Below the pieces are notes generated by a model. That model did not search any database. It worked only from the letters and a program-made list of their open reading frames with translations, and was not told where the DNA came from. This document shows, piece by piece, positions 1-7,880 of a stretch of DNA of 53,427 nucleotides (its first letter is position 1; every line of letters starts with the position of its first letter). The stretch is from positions 1 to 53,427 of the forward strand of contig DATCZA010000044.1 of NCBI GenBank assembly GCA_036526135.1, given 5' to 3'. Source of the stretch: UBA2965 sp036526135. GTDB taxonomy: Bacteria; Pseudomonadota; Gammaproteobacteria; Pseudomonadales; Azotimanducaceae. The translations under genes and the position numbers were made by a program.

Positions 1-52
1 TGCGACCACTTGACCCCCAGTCAAGTGCGCTACCAGACTGCGCTACGCCCCG
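1..52 (-). tRNA. tRNA-Pro(GGG), 5' part only
   Basis: Read on the minus strand, the tRNA begins with CGGGGCG, followed by a typical D-arm and an anticodon stem CTTGA/TCAAG around the loop CTGGGGG, which gives anticodon GGG (proline). The window edge cuts off the rest of the variable loop, the T-arm and the 3' acceptor strand. The 5' end at 52 is set by the acceptor stem start. Confidence 0.9.
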
Positions 53-242
53 AAAGGTCTGGATTTATCCGCCTGGCCCGGTGCGATCTGTGGTGCGCAA
101 TCCGAGGCCAGAGGGCGCGAAATGATACCTGAAGGGTAGGAGCCGTAAAAGCGAACGATTGACGGCTGCTACCCCGCCCCACCCGAGACGCACCTGGACT
201 TGTGGGCGTATCGCAAAGAGCATGCGCCCGGGCGCGAGGCGG

Positions 243-1055
243 CTACTGTCCCTTGAACTCGGCCTTGCGCTTCTCCATGAAGGAAGCCATCCCTTCGCGG
301 AAATCCTCGGAGCGGAAAAGTGGCAGCAGCTGCAGGTACACGTGGTGGACGTGGTCGTTGAACGTCTCGTTCATGCCCATCCGCATCATCCGCTTGGAGG
401 CCTGCACGGCCAGAGGCGCATTGGCGGCGATCTCGAGTGCCAGGTTGCGGGCCGCGTCCCCGATGTCGTCGGCGGGCACGACGTGGGAGACCAGTCCGAG
501 CTCCTTGCATTCATCAGCGAGCAGGGTGCGCCCCGTGAAAATGATCTCGGCCGCCTTCGACCAGCCCAGAAGACGGGGCAGAATCCAGGTCCCGCCTGAT
601 TCGGGAACCACGCCCCGTGCGGTGAAAGCGGCGGCCATCTTGGCAGAATCCGCCATGATGCGGATGTCGCAGCCCAGCGCCAGATCCATCCCGTAGCCGG
701 CCGCGGAGCCGTTCAGCGCGCAGATGGTGGGGGTGTCCAGGCTGTGGAGAACCGTCGGCGGCGTGTTGCGCAGGTCGAGGTTGGCGGGCCCCGCTCCCTG
801 GGAAGAAAGCCCGCCGGCGATGCCGCCGCCGCGCAGATCCAGACCCGCGCAGAAGAAGCGACCGCTTCCCGTCACGATGATGGCTCGAACGTCGTTGTTC
901 TCGTTGGCTTCGAGCAGGCGCTGCGTCAGCGCGTCGAGCATCGGCCCGGAGATGGTGTTCTGTGCGTCCGGACGGTTGATGGTGATGGTGGCGACGTGAT
1001 CTGCCACGTCGTAGAGCACCTCGTCAGTGTCGATCTGGTTGGCAGGCGTGGCCAT
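243..1055 (-). CDS. enoyl-CoA hydratase/isomerase family protein (crotonase fold)
   Basis: This 270-residue protein has the usual length and core of the crotonase superfamily, which acts on acyl-CoA thioesters in the cytoplasm. The oxyanion-hole segments are seen at GRFFCAGLDL (about 65-74) and NGSAAGYGMDLAL (about 115-127). The two glutamates of classic enoyl-CoA hydratases seem absent: the first position holds Asp124 and the second a non-acidic residue. The FTARGVVPESGG segment (about 144-155) looks more like the isomerase type (PaaG-like). I infer a double-bond isomerase or another crotonase rather than a standard hydratase. It stands alone, divergent from the secreted protein at 1225. The substrate cannot be told. 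Confidence 0.9.
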   Translation of the reverse strand: MATPANQIDTDEVLYDVADHVATITINRPDAQNTISGPMLDALTQRLLEANENNDVRAIIVTGSGRFFCAGLDLRGGGIAGGLSSQGAGPANLDLRNTPPTVLHSLDTPTICALNGSAAGYGMDLALGCDIRIMADSAKMAAAFTARGVVPESGGTWILPRLLGWSKAAEIIFTGRTLLADECKELGLVSHVVPADDIGDAARNLALEIAANAPLAVQASKRMMRMGMNETFNDHVHHVYLQLLPLFRSEDFREGMASFMEKRKAEFKGQ

Positions 1056-1224
1056 TGCTTTCTTTCCCCGAACGGTTCGTCAGGTGTGCAAACTAATCTT
1101 TCGATCTCTATCCCGCAAGTTGGTGCTAAGCTCCGGGATAGTTGGGCAGATGCGCGCCGTTTGCAGGTGGTGGTCGTGTTTGCACCCGGACTGACACAAC
1201 CAAAGCATACGAGGACGAGCGATC

Positions 1225-1998
1225 ATGAAAAGAATAATTCTGGCGCTGAGCCTGATGACGGCACCGCTGCTGGCGGGTGCGGAAGAGGCCGCGCCGACGC
1301 CCATGTACGTTGCCGCTACCAACCTGACGGTGAGCGGTCATCCCGGCGCGCAGAACCGTTTCGAGACCTTCATCAAGCGGGCGGCCGAAGCCCACGCCAA
1401 GCTGGACACGAAACGGCATTGGTTCGCCTGGCAGCAGGAGATGGGCAACCCGCGCTCCTACACGCTGGCGCGCACGTTCGGCAGCATGACCGCCATGGAC
1501 GAGACGCCGATGAACCCGATCGCCGAGGCTTTCGGCCCGGAAGAAATTGCCAAGCTCACGCCCGACCATGAGGTAGTGGCCAGCGTCGAGAGGGGTGTTT
1601 GGGTGCAACGGCCCGATCTGGCCGTCATGCCGGATTCGCCAGTGGGGCAGCGGGTGATCTGGCTGCAGGCAACGGTGAGAGCGGGCGAGAACGAGCGCTT
1701 TGAAGCCTACGTGGCCAAGGTGGCGGAAGCCACCCGGGAAGTGGCGCCTGAGGTTCGCTACGCGACCTTTGCGCCCGTCTTCGGGTCCCAGAACACCTAC
1801 GTCTTCTCTGTGCCCACCAGCTATGCCCAGCTGGACGAAGCCCCTGTCATGTCCGTATCGGAGCGGCTTCGCGAGGCGTTCGGCGAGCGCGAGGCGCGAC
1901 GTCTCGAGGCGGAGCGAGCGGCAACCGTGGAATCTCTGGTCCAGCTGCTGGTCCGACCCAGACCCGACCTGGCCTATCAGCCACCGGCGGAGGAGTAG
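1225..1998 (+). CDS. secreted protein with an internal two-fold repeat, function unknown
   Basis: I do not recognise the family. The 257-residue product starts with a clear Sec signal peptide (MKRIILALSLMTAPLLAGAEE), so it should be periplasmic. The mature part is an internal duplication: about residues 28-132 and 145-249 share the same order of motifs. Each unit has an aromatic strand, a helix with a phenylalanine pair, a strand with Ser/Tyr, the block EAFGPEE (101) or EAFGERE (218), and an ending in RPDL (129 and 246). The period is about 117 residues. A duplicated alpha+beta fold such as a dimeric ferredoxin-like barrel is a guess. It stands alone, transcribed away from the crotonase gene. 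Confidence 0.75.
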   Translation: MKRIILALSLMTAPLLAGAEEAAPTPMYVAATNLTVSGHPGAQNRFETFIKRAAEAHAKLDTKRHWFAWQQEMGNPRSYTLARTFGSMTAMDETPMNPIAEAFGPEEIAKLTPDHEVVASVERGVWVQRPDLAVMPDSPVGQRVIWLQATVRAGENERFEAYVAKVAEATREVAPEVRYATFAPVFGSQNTYVFSVPTSYAQLDEAPVMSVSERLREAFGEREARRLEAERAATVESLVQLLVRPRPDLAYQPPAEE

Positions 1999-2053
1999 CA
2001 CCCAGCCGGCATGGGCGCCCGGTCGTTGGCGGGTGCCCGTGCATCGCTGTTGC

Positions 2054-2845
2054 TCAGCCTGATCGGGGCTGCGGAACGCGCTCTTCGGAGATGTCGTAGC
2101 CTGCCTCGGGCGGGATGCAGATATAGGTCCCGTCGTCGCGCTGCTCGATGCTCGGGAGAACCGGCACTACGGTGTCCGTTGCGGCCGCAGCAACCGCATG
2201 CTCGGCGGTGTCGCTGAATCCCAGCTTGGCGAGGTTGCGAAGCGTCGGGAAGATGACGGTCCGGGTGCCGCTTTCCGCATCGGCGATCGCCTGGGCGGGC
2301 GTGATCCAGACCGAATCCACGGACTCGTGACCGTCGTGCAGGGCCAGATGATCGGCGGGAGCCATGGCCAGATAAAAGTGGGTGTCGAATCGCTTTGGCA
2401 GGTTCTCCGGGGTGATCCAGTGAGCAAAGTGGGTCAGCTCGTTGCAGGCGAGACGGATGTCTTCCCGCTCTGCAAACTCCAGCATCGACAGCTCGCCGGC
2501 GTGCAGGGCGTTTCGGTACCGCTCCAGCTCGGCGAGCCGGCCGCCGCTTATCAGCCCGTCTTCGCCCGTCGCCCTGGCGAGCAGGATGCCGCACTCCTCG
2601 AAGGCCTCTCGGATGGCCGCGACCTGAATGCCGCGCAGGGTAGGGTCCGCATCCGCGCCGTCCAGCCGGGGCAGCAGGCCCTCGTCGAAATCGCCGGGAT
2701 CCGCCTTCCCGCCAGGGAAAACGAGCGCGCCCGAGGCGAAGTCGATCTCGTGGTGGCGAACCACCATGAAGACCTCCAGCCCCCGCGGTCCGTCGCGCAG
2801 CATGAGGATGGTGGCCGACGGCACGGCCGGGGCGATCTCGCTCAT
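2054..2845 (-). CDS. Nudix hydrolase, NUDT19-like
   Basis: The 263-residue protein carries a split Nudix box. FPGGK (about 43-47) is separated by an insert of roughly 30 residues from REAFEECGILLA (79-90), which supplies the metal-binding glutamates. This long insert, and the total length, are typical of the NUDT19/CoA-pyrophosphatase-like branch, whose members cleave nucleoside-diphosphate-linked compounds such as CoA. The later segments THFAHWITPE and RFDTHFYLA also fit that branch. The chosen ATG (2845) follows GAGGGAGA, a good ribosome site, on the minus strand. A much longer open frame continues upstream but only crosses the divergent GNAT gene. The substrate is inferred from family resemblance only. 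Confidence 0.88.
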   Translation of the reverse strand: MSEIAPAVPSATILMLRDGPRGLEVFMVVRHHEIDFASGALVFPGGKADPGDFDEGLLPRLDGADADPTLRGIQVAAIREAFEECGILLARATGEDGLISGGRLAELERYRNALHAGELSMLEFAEREDIRLACNELTHFAHWITPENLPKRFDTHFYLAMAPADHLALHDGHESVDSVWITPAQAIADAESGTRTVIFPTLRNLAKLGFSDTAEHAVAAAATDTVVPVLPSIEQRDDGTYICIPPEAGYDISEERVPQPRSG

Positions 2846-2923
2846 CGTGTCTCCCTCGAAGGGCCGGGATGTTCGCTTATGTCCCGGGCTATGGCAAACT
2901 CGGGCGCGGGAGGGAGGTTTCAC

Positions 2924-3448
2924 ATGCCGACGCTGACGACCGAGCGGCTGTTGCTCAGGCCGCTGGACGACTCGGATATCTCCGATCTGTACGAGTTCTG
3001 GAACGACCCGGAAGTGCGCCGCTACCTCTGGGAGGACCAGATCATGTCGCGCGACGCGGTCGCTCAGATCGTGGCGGACAGCGTGCGCCGGTTCCAGGCG
3101 CTCGGCTCCGGCTTTTTCGCCATCGAAATGGCCGCCAATCCGGGCTCGCTGGTTGGATTCTGCGGTCACCGGGAGTTCGAAGACGGCGAACAGGTGGAGC
3201 TGCTGTTCGGCATCGTGCCGGAGTTCTGGGGAGAGGGATTCGTGACCGAGGCGGCCATGGAGGTGCTGCGGCACGGCTTCGAAACCTGCGGCATCGTTAG
3301 GGTGATCGCCGCCACGGAGACGCCGAATCAGCGATCCGTCCGGGTTCTTCAAAGGCTCGGCATGGTTTTCGAGGAACGACGTAAGCACCATGGTCTGGAC
3401 ACGGTCTTCTACTCACTGACCAGCGAAGGGTTCGCGTCTTCCGGGTGA
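2924..3448 (+). CDS. GNAT family N-acetyltransferase
   Basis: A 174-residue protein of the RimJ/RimL type: TTERLLLRPLDDSD opens the fold, the acetyl-CoA loop region is GIVPEFWGEGFVTEA, and the C-terminal NQRSVRVLQRLGM block is typical. It should transfer an acetyl group from acetyl-CoA to an amine on a protein or small molecule. The ATG at 2924 follows AGGGAGG by seven bases, which fixes the start although the frame stays open further upstream. It overlaps the next gene by four bases (GTGA), so the two are translationally coupled. The substrate is unknown. Confidence 0.9.
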   Translation: MPTLTTERLLLRPLDDSDISDLYEFWNDPEVRRYLWEDQIMSRDAVAQIVADSVRRFQALGSGFFAIEMAANPGSLVGFCGHREFEDGEQVELLFGIVPEFWGEGFVTEAAMEVLRHGFETCGIVRVIAATETPNQRSVRVLQRLGMVFEERRKHHGLDTVFYSLTSEGFASSG

Positions 3449-3729
3449 ACGTCGCGATGCTTCAGGTGGTCTTCCATCTCAGCGGGTGTCGCTCCCTCAA
3501 GGAAAAGCGTCAGCGTCTCAAGGGGATCCGGGACCGGTTCGGGCGAAGCTCGAACGTGGCCGTATGCGAAAGCGCTTACCAGGACTCCCTGCAGCGAGCA
3601 GAGTGGTCGTTCGTGGCGTCGGCGAGCAGCCGAGCCGTGGTCGAGAAGAGCCTTGCCGAGATCGAACGCAGCCTGAGTCTCAGCGTCGATGCAGAGCTTG
3701 TGGACGTCCGCCGTCGCTGGCTGGTGTAG
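3445..3729 (+). CDS. DUF503 family protein
   Basis: A 94-residue protein with the family's hallmarks: the CRSLKEKRQRLKGIRDRF segment (about 15-32) followed by a strand-rich half with NVAVCES and a C-terminal VDVRRRW. DUF503 (YlxP-like) proteins are small ferredoxin-like proteins often found near ribosome-maturation genes. Their exact role is not settled. It starts with GTG inside the stop of the GNAT gene and its end overlaps the start of the DUF3080 gene by about 41 bases. Confidence 0.85.
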   Translation: MNVAMLQVVFHLSGCRSLKEKRQRLKGIRDRFGRSSNVAVCESAYQDSLQRAEWSFVASASSRAVVEKSLAEIERSLSLSVDAELVDVRRRWLV

Positions 3730-4723
3730 GCGCTTCGCGCTGGCCGGGGGTGTGCTGGTCGGCGTTCAGTGCAGCGGCCCGCCGGATAACGCCTTTGCCG
3801 ACTACCTGTCTCGCGTTCAGCGCCTGCTCGAAACCGACGTTTCCGTGGACGCTGAAGGCTCCTTGCCTCGTTATCCGAATCGGGGCCTCCTGCGCCGCGA
3901 CGTGGCGTCACTGAGCATCGACGTTCTGGACTTTATCGAGCTGCACGACTGCGACCTGGCCGGGGTGGTGGGGTTTCGCAACAGCCCGCTGGGGCGTTTG
4001 CAGACGCCGAGCCAGCGCCTGGGCTACGAGTCTGAGTGGCTTGCGGGCGCTCGGTCCTGCGCGTCCGACGGGGTGGGGTGGCTGGAGCCGCTGATCGCGA
4101 AGAAGGAGGCTGCGCTTCCGGCCGTCTTCTGGAACGCCACGTTTGCGGGGGAGGAGTTCGCCCGGCTGCTGGGTAGGTTCGAGGCGTCCGAGACGCCGGG
4201 GGCGGGCTACCTGCTGCGGGAACTGGGGGACGCCTACGCGACGCTCGCCACCGACCGGTTCGACCTCGGCGGGTTCGAGCGGGTGCTCGGAGCGCTCGGC
4301 TCAATCCCCTGGCTTGGCCAGGCCAGACGGGCGTGGGATCTGGAGAGGCGTCATCTGGACGCGGTGGCCGGGGCGCTGACCGAGGGGCTCGAAGGGGTGT
4401 GTCGAAACGGCGCCCCGACGCCGAAGAGTCGGGCACTCGTAAACGTCTTCCAGCGTTACTACGTCGACGCCCTGCAGCCGGGCATCGCGCGGCGGCATGG
4501 GACCGACCGGGATGCCGTTGCTGCAGTTGCCGCGCTCGTCGGGCTCTTCGGTGGCGACGTGCCCGGCGAATTCGCCGTCTGGTACGGACAGGTGCTCGCC
4601 CCCGAGCCTCGGCGGAGTGAATGGTCCCGACTCGCGTCGGTGCGCCTTGAGCACGCCGCTGCCTGGAACAGGCTCTTTGCGCGCTGTGGAGTTGATCCGG
4701 CGCGGGGCTTGGCGCAGCATTGA
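3689..4723 (+). CDS. DUF3080 family protein, probably envelope-exported
   Basis: A 344-residue protein resembling DUF3080, a gammaproteobacterial family of unknown function. An N-terminal hydrophobic segment (FALAGGVLVGVQC, about 16-28) acts as a signal or anchor. The Cys after VQ resembles a lipobox, but Gln at -1 is not canonical. Family-like segments are the LPRYPNRGLLRRDV block, SIDVLDFIELHDCDL and QTPSQRLGYESEWL. The ATG at 3689 gives a 41-base overlap with the DUF503 gene. A later start would cut into the hydrophobic segment. The gene is followed after three bases by the small membrane protein at 4727. Confidence 0.75.
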   Translation: MQSLWTSAVAGWCRRFALAGGVLVGVQCSGPPDNAFADYLSRVQRLLETDVSVDAEGSLPRYPNRGLLRRDVASLSIDVLDFIELHDCDLAGVVGFRNSPLGRLQTPSQRLGYESEWLAGARSCASDGVGWLEPLIAKKEAALPAVFWNATFAGEEFARLLGRFEASETPGAGYLLRELGDAYATLATDRFDLGGFERVLGALGSIPWLGQARRAWDLERRHLDAVAGALTEGLEGVCRNGAPTPKSRALVNVFQRYYVDALQPGIARRHGTDRDAVAAVAALVGLFGGDVPGEFAVWYGQVLAPEPRRSEWSRLASVRLEHAAAWNRLFARCGVDPARGLAQH

Positions 4724-4726
4724 GCC

Positions 4727-5131
4727 ATGGGTTCTCTGCTGGTCGTCATTGCCATCGCCTGCACTACCGTGCTCTGGGTGAAAGGTGCCCGGAAGAACCG
4801 GCAGCGCTGGCTTGCGCGCCTGGATCTGCCCGGTACGTGGCGCTGGCGGCCGTCTGATTCCGCCGAATCGGAGGTTCAGGGCAGCCTCGAGCTGAGCGGT
4901 GGCCTGAGCTCTGGAGCTTATCGGCTGGTGGAAGCCGATGTCGATGAGGCCGGGAACTGGGCTTTAGAGGGACATACCCTGCTTTTGAGCCCGACCGGGA
5001 CCGCGAGCACGGGGCACTACGAAATCCGCTTTTTCGACGAGGGCAAGATCGGAATCGATGGGCCCGGCCGGGAGCGGCGAATCTACGTCAAGGAGCGGAC
5101 CAACGTGGTGCCGCTCCGCAGGCGCGGCTGA
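4727..5131 (+). CDS. small membrane-anchored protein, function unknown
   Basis: I do not recognise this 134-residue protein. An N-terminal helix (about 2-18, LLVVIAIACTTVLWVKG) with a basic flank suggests a membrane anchor. The rest is strand-rich, with LPGTWRW, GSLELSGGLSSGAYRL, GNWALEGHTLLLSP and HYEIRFFDEGKIGIDG, like a small beta-barrel or lipocalin-like fold. It lies three bases after the DUF3080 gene, so both probably share a transcript. Confidence 0.65.
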   Translation: MGSLLVVIAIACTTVLWVKGARKNRQRWLARLDLPGTWRWRPSDSAESEVQGSLELSGGLSSGAYRLVEADVDEAGNWALEGHTLLLSPTGTASTGHYEIRFFDEGKIGIDGPGRERRIYVKERTNVVPLRRRG

Positions 5132-5151
5132 AGCAAGGCAAGCCCGTTCGT

Positions 5152-5298
5152 CTAGTCGCCCGTCCGGCGGCCCCGCCGCTCCGGGTCGCGCCGCGGATTG
5201 AGGTCCTCGGCCATGCGCTCGGCGTTGCGACGGTCCTGGGCCGCCGTGCGTCGATCCTTTGGTCCCTTACGCTGATCTTCTCCGGTGCGTTCGCCCAT
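5152..5298 (-). CDS. possible small hydrophilic protein (48 aa)
   Basis: A 48-codon frame rich in Arg, Asp and Glu (MGERTGEDQRKGPKDRRT and so on) lies opposite to its neighbours in the gap between 5131 and 5467. The composition is non-random and highly charged, like short disordered proteins. No strong ribosome site is seen, and the frame could be a chance opening in GC-rich DNA. No function is proposed. Confidence 0.3.
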   Translation of the reverse strand: MGERTGEDQRKGPKDRRTAAQDRRNAERMAEDLNPRRDPERRGRRTGD

Positions 5299-5466
5299 GT
5301 TTGCGCAGTTCGATGGCTCTGGTTGTGCTTGCTTGGAATGGGCCCGTTCATTCCGGGCGCGACCCCGAAGAAGTCTAACATGGATAGATACATGCCTCAC
5401 CGCACGTGGTCAGTTTCCGGTCGGTTTCTGGTTACAATTGCGCCCGCTTGAAACCCTGGACTTTTC

Positions 5467-6354
5467 GTGAGCAGAATCCTGGAGGAACTCGTCGCCGACG
5501 CCCGCGAGCTGGCTCGCCGGGCGCTGCAGCTCGTCCCGGCGGCGCCGTCCGTGGATTGGGAAAACACCCTGGCCGCCAGCTGGCGGGAGACGTCATGGGG
5601 CTCGGGATTTGCTGCACATTCCGAGCTGGACGACATTGAGCTGGACGATCTTCTCTGCGTGGACGATCAGAAGCGGTCGCTGGATCTCAACACGCAACAG
5701 TTTCTCGCCGGTGCCCCGGCCAACAACGTGCTGCTGTGGGGTGCCCGCGGCACCGGTAAGTCGTCGCTCATCCATGCGCTCCTGAATCACTATCACGCAC
5801 GGGGATTGAGGCTCGTCGAGGTCAGCAAGACGCGCCTGTCCGGCCTGCCGGAGATCGTCCTGCGACTGGCTGCAGAGCCCTACCGCTTCGTGCTGTTCTG
5901 TGACGACCTCTCCTTCGAGGCGGATGATGCCAGCTACAAGGAACTCAAGAGCGCTCTGGAAGGATCGGTTTTCAAGGCGTCGAGCAACGTCCTGATCTAC
6001 GCCACCTCCAACCGCCGGCACCTGCTTCCCGAGTACATGTCGGACAACGCCCAGAGCGGTTTCGTGGAAGGCGAACTGCATCAGTCCGAGGCGGTCGAAG
6101 AAAAAATCTCTCTATCCGATCGCTTCGGGTTGTGGTTGTCCTTTTATCCTTTCAAACAGGACGCCTATCTCGATGTCGTCAGGCACTGGCTCGGCAGGCT
6201 CGCAAGTGAGCACGACGCCGAATTCGTGTGGGACGACGAGGTCAGAGCAGAAGCCCTGCGCTGGGCTCTCGCTCGCGGAGTGAGAAGTGGCCGAACAGCG
6301 CAGCATTTTGCGCGCCACTGGGTCGGCCGGCTCATCATCAACAGCAAGCAATAA
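5467..6354 (+). CDS. DUF815 family AAA-type ATPase
   Basis: A 295-residue cytoplasmic ATPase. The Walker A motif is GARGTGKSS (92-100), the Walker B region is FVLFCDDLSF (about 136-145), and the block SYKELKSALEG followed by YATSNRRHLLPE is characteristic of DUF815. Members are AAA-like ATPases of unknown cellular role. The GTG at 5467 is the best start and gives the full N-terminal helix region. A TACAAT element about 30 bases upstream could be a -10 box, but its -35 is weak. The gene is followed nine bases later by the DUF481 gene. Confidence 0.88.
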   Translation: MSRILEELVADARELARRALQLVPAAPSVDWENTLAASWRETSWGSGFAAHSELDDIELDDLLCVDDQKRSLDLNTQQFLAGAPANNVLLWGARGTGKSSLIHALLNHYHARGLRLVEVSKTRLSGLPEIVLRLAAEPYRFVLFCDDLSFEADDASYKELKSALEGSVFKASSNVLIYATSNRRHLLPEYMSDNAQSGFVEGELHQSEAVEEKISLSDRFGLWLSFYPFKQDAYLDVVRHWLGRLASEHDAEFVWDDEVRAEALRWALARGVRSGRTAQHFARHWVGRLIINSKQ

Positions 6355-6363
6355 GGGAATCGT

Positions 6364-7392
6364 GTGAACCTTCTAGAAGATCGAAAGATCCGGGCAGCTA
6401 TTGCCTTGGGGATACTCAGCCTTCTGGGGACGGCACCGGCGGGAGCCGACGTCGTGCATCTGAAAAATGGCGACCGGCTGAGCGGGACGGTAGACAGCAT
6501 CGACGGCAAGCGCGTCGTTCTGGACACCGACGTGGCCGGCAAGGTGGTGCTCAAGCTGAGCTCGGTGCTCAACATCGAGACCGAGGAGAGCTTCGACGTG
6601 AAGCTCAAGAGCGGGACGAAAGCGACCGGGCGCTTCGCCGTGGACGACGGGGCCCAGACCATCGAGGCGCAGGAGGAGGCGCCTTTGCCCGTGGCTCTCG
6701 AGGAAATCAGGTCCGCGGGTCAGGATCGGATCGCGTTCGTCAATCTCGGCAGCGACTGGTCCACCCGGCTCGATCTCGCGGCTGCCATATCCTCCGGTAA
6801 CTCGGAAACCGAGTCGTTCAACACGGTGCTCGAGTCCAAGCTGACGCGCGGCCGCTCTGAGCACGGCCTCTATGCCCGCATAAGCAGCGAGGAGTCGGAG
6901 AACGAGAAGACGAAGGATCAGCTGGACGTCAAATACGGCTACAAGCGGTTCTTTGCCGAGAAGTGGTTCGGCTCCGGCAACGTGGAGTACTTCGAGGATG
7001 GTCTGAAGGGCATCGATCACCGGATAACCACGGGTGCCGGCGTGGGTTACCAGTTCTGGGACGACAGCTTCGGCGCGCTCTCCGTGGAAGCCGGCGGCAA
7101 CTGGGTGTTCGAGGAGCTGTTTGGCGAGAAAGAGGACAACCCCGCCTTCCGCTGGGCGCTGAAATTCAATCGCCACCTCTGGAGCAAGCGGGTGGAGGTC
7201 TTCCACAATCACTCGGTGCTCGTCATCCCCGACCGCGGTGAGGTCTTCGACTCGTCCACGGGACTGCGCCTGGCGATGACCGACCGGGTGGACAGCAACT
7301 TCCGGGTCGATCTTCAGCACGAAACCGATCCGCCGGACGGAAGCGAAAAGACGGACGTGACCTACAGCATCGGCGTTGGGGTCAAGTTCTGA
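6364..7392 (+). CDS. DUF481 outer-membrane beta-barrel protein
   Basis: A 342-residue protein starting with GTG after AAGGGA. A hydrophobic signal region (about 9-28) ends in GTAPAGADV. Residues 30-95 form a strand-rich domain with LKNGDRLSGTVDSIDG, a pattern common in periplasmic surface-binding domains. From about residue 130 the DUF481 barrel begins, with alternating strands and a C-terminal phenylalanine (GVGVKF) as required for outer-membrane insertion by Bam. The family (YdiY-like) is not functionally characterised. Co-transcription with the DUF815 ATPase is likely from the nine-base gap. Confidence 0.87.
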   Translation: MNLLEDRKIRAAIALGILSLLGTAPAGADVVHLKNGDRLSGTVDSIDGKRVVLDTDVAGKVVLKLSSVLNIETEESFDVKLKSGTKATGRFAVDDGAQTIEAQEEAPLPVALEEIRSAGQDRIAFVNLGSDWSTRLDLAAAISSGNSETESFNTVLESKLTRGRSEHGLYARISSEESENEKTKDQLDVKYGYKRFFAEKWFGSGNVEYFEDGLKGIDHRITTGAGVGYQFWDDSFGALSVEAGGNWVFEELFGEKEDNPAFRWALKFNRHLWSKRVEVFHNHSVLVIPDRGEVFDSSTGLRLAMTDRVDSNFRVDLQHETDPPDGSEKTDVTYSIGVGVKF

Positions 7393-7442
7393 GCGGGCAG
7401 ATGGGTGCCGGCGGGGAGATTGCCTTGGCATGCCGGCATTGC

Positions 7443-7471
7443 TTGACTGGGGTAGGGCGGCTTCTTAGAAT
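7443..7471 (+). promoter_or_regulatory. sigma70-type promoter of tRNA-Glu
   Basis: TTGACT (7443-7448) and TAGAAT (7466-7471) are separated by exactly 17 bases and lie 14 bases before the mature tRNA. The GC-rich stretch after the -10 box is typical of stable-RNA promoters under growth-rate control. Confidence 0.8.
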
Positions 7472-7485
7472 TCCGCGCCTTCTAA

Positions 7486-7561
7486 GTCCCCTTCGTCTAG
7501 AGGCCTAGGACTCCAGGTTTTCATCCTGGCAACAGGGGTTCGACTCCCCTAGGGGACGCCA
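7486..7561 (+). tRNA. tRNA-Glu(UUC)
   Basis: A complete 76-base tRNA. The acceptor stem is GTCCCCT/AGGGGAC, the anticodon stem CCAGG/CCTGG encloses TTTTCAT (anticodon TTC), the T-arm is intact, and CCA is encoded at 7559-7561. The terminator follows within ten bases. Confidence 0.97.
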
Positions 7562-7598
7562 ATCAAAACGGCCCGCCTTGTGCGGGCTTTTTTGATTG
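7541..7598 (+). repeat. direct repeat copy 1: tRNA-Glu 3' end plus terminator
   Basis: These 58 bases, from the T-arm through CCA to the end of the terminator, are identical to 7679-7736. Similarity continues for about 16 more bases with three mismatches. The period is 138 bases. Confidence 0.95.
7571..7593 (+). terminator. rho-independent terminator of tRNA-Glu
   Basis: The stem GCCCGC/GCGGGC encloses the loop CTTGT and is followed by six T. A flanking AATCAAAA/TTTTGATT pair extends the hairpin, so it can work in both directions. Confidence 0.9.
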
Positions 7599-7678
7599 CG
7601 CTCTTCTTTGGCGGAGTGGGTTCGCCGCAGTTTTGCGTAGCGAAACTGCCGTAAGGTCGCGAAGCGGCCGGCGGGTTC
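7599..7678. other. spacer between the two tRNA-end copies, with a hairpin
   Basis: The 80 bases show no similarity to the tRNA body. They contain a perfect seven-base stem, GCAGTTT (7627-7633) with AAACTGC (7643-7649), around a nine-base loop. No gene is seen between 7562 and 7880 other than this spacer and the second repeat copy. Confidence 0.6.
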
Positions 7679-7736
7679 CGACTCCCCTAGGGGACGCCAA
7701 TCAAAACGGCCCGCCTTGTGCGGGCTTTTTTGATTG
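7679..7736 (+). repeat. direct repeat copy 2: extra tRNA-Glu 3' end plus terminator
   Basis: An exact 58-base copy of 7541-7598 with no tRNA 5' half in front of it. Upstream the match continues only as GGGTTC with one extra base. This layout is what is left at the far end of an element integrated into a tRNA gene, or after a local duplication. Confidence 0.9.
7709..7731 (+). terminator. second copy of the tRNA-Glu terminator
   Basis: Same GCCCGC-CTTGT-GCGGGC hairpin with six T as at 7571. Being duplicated, it would act as a back-up stop between tRNA-Glu and the gene at 7881. Confidence 0.85.
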
Positions 7737-7880
7737 AGCTCTCCTATGGCGGCCCCCCCGACGCTCGGCCTAAAGAACCCTAAGAAACCCAAATCATTCT
7801 TTTCGCGCCCCCTCAGGCGGGTCTGCCGCGCGGCATCTACCGTTGAACCTCGGAAATCTGAACGGTGAGGAGAATTCGAG

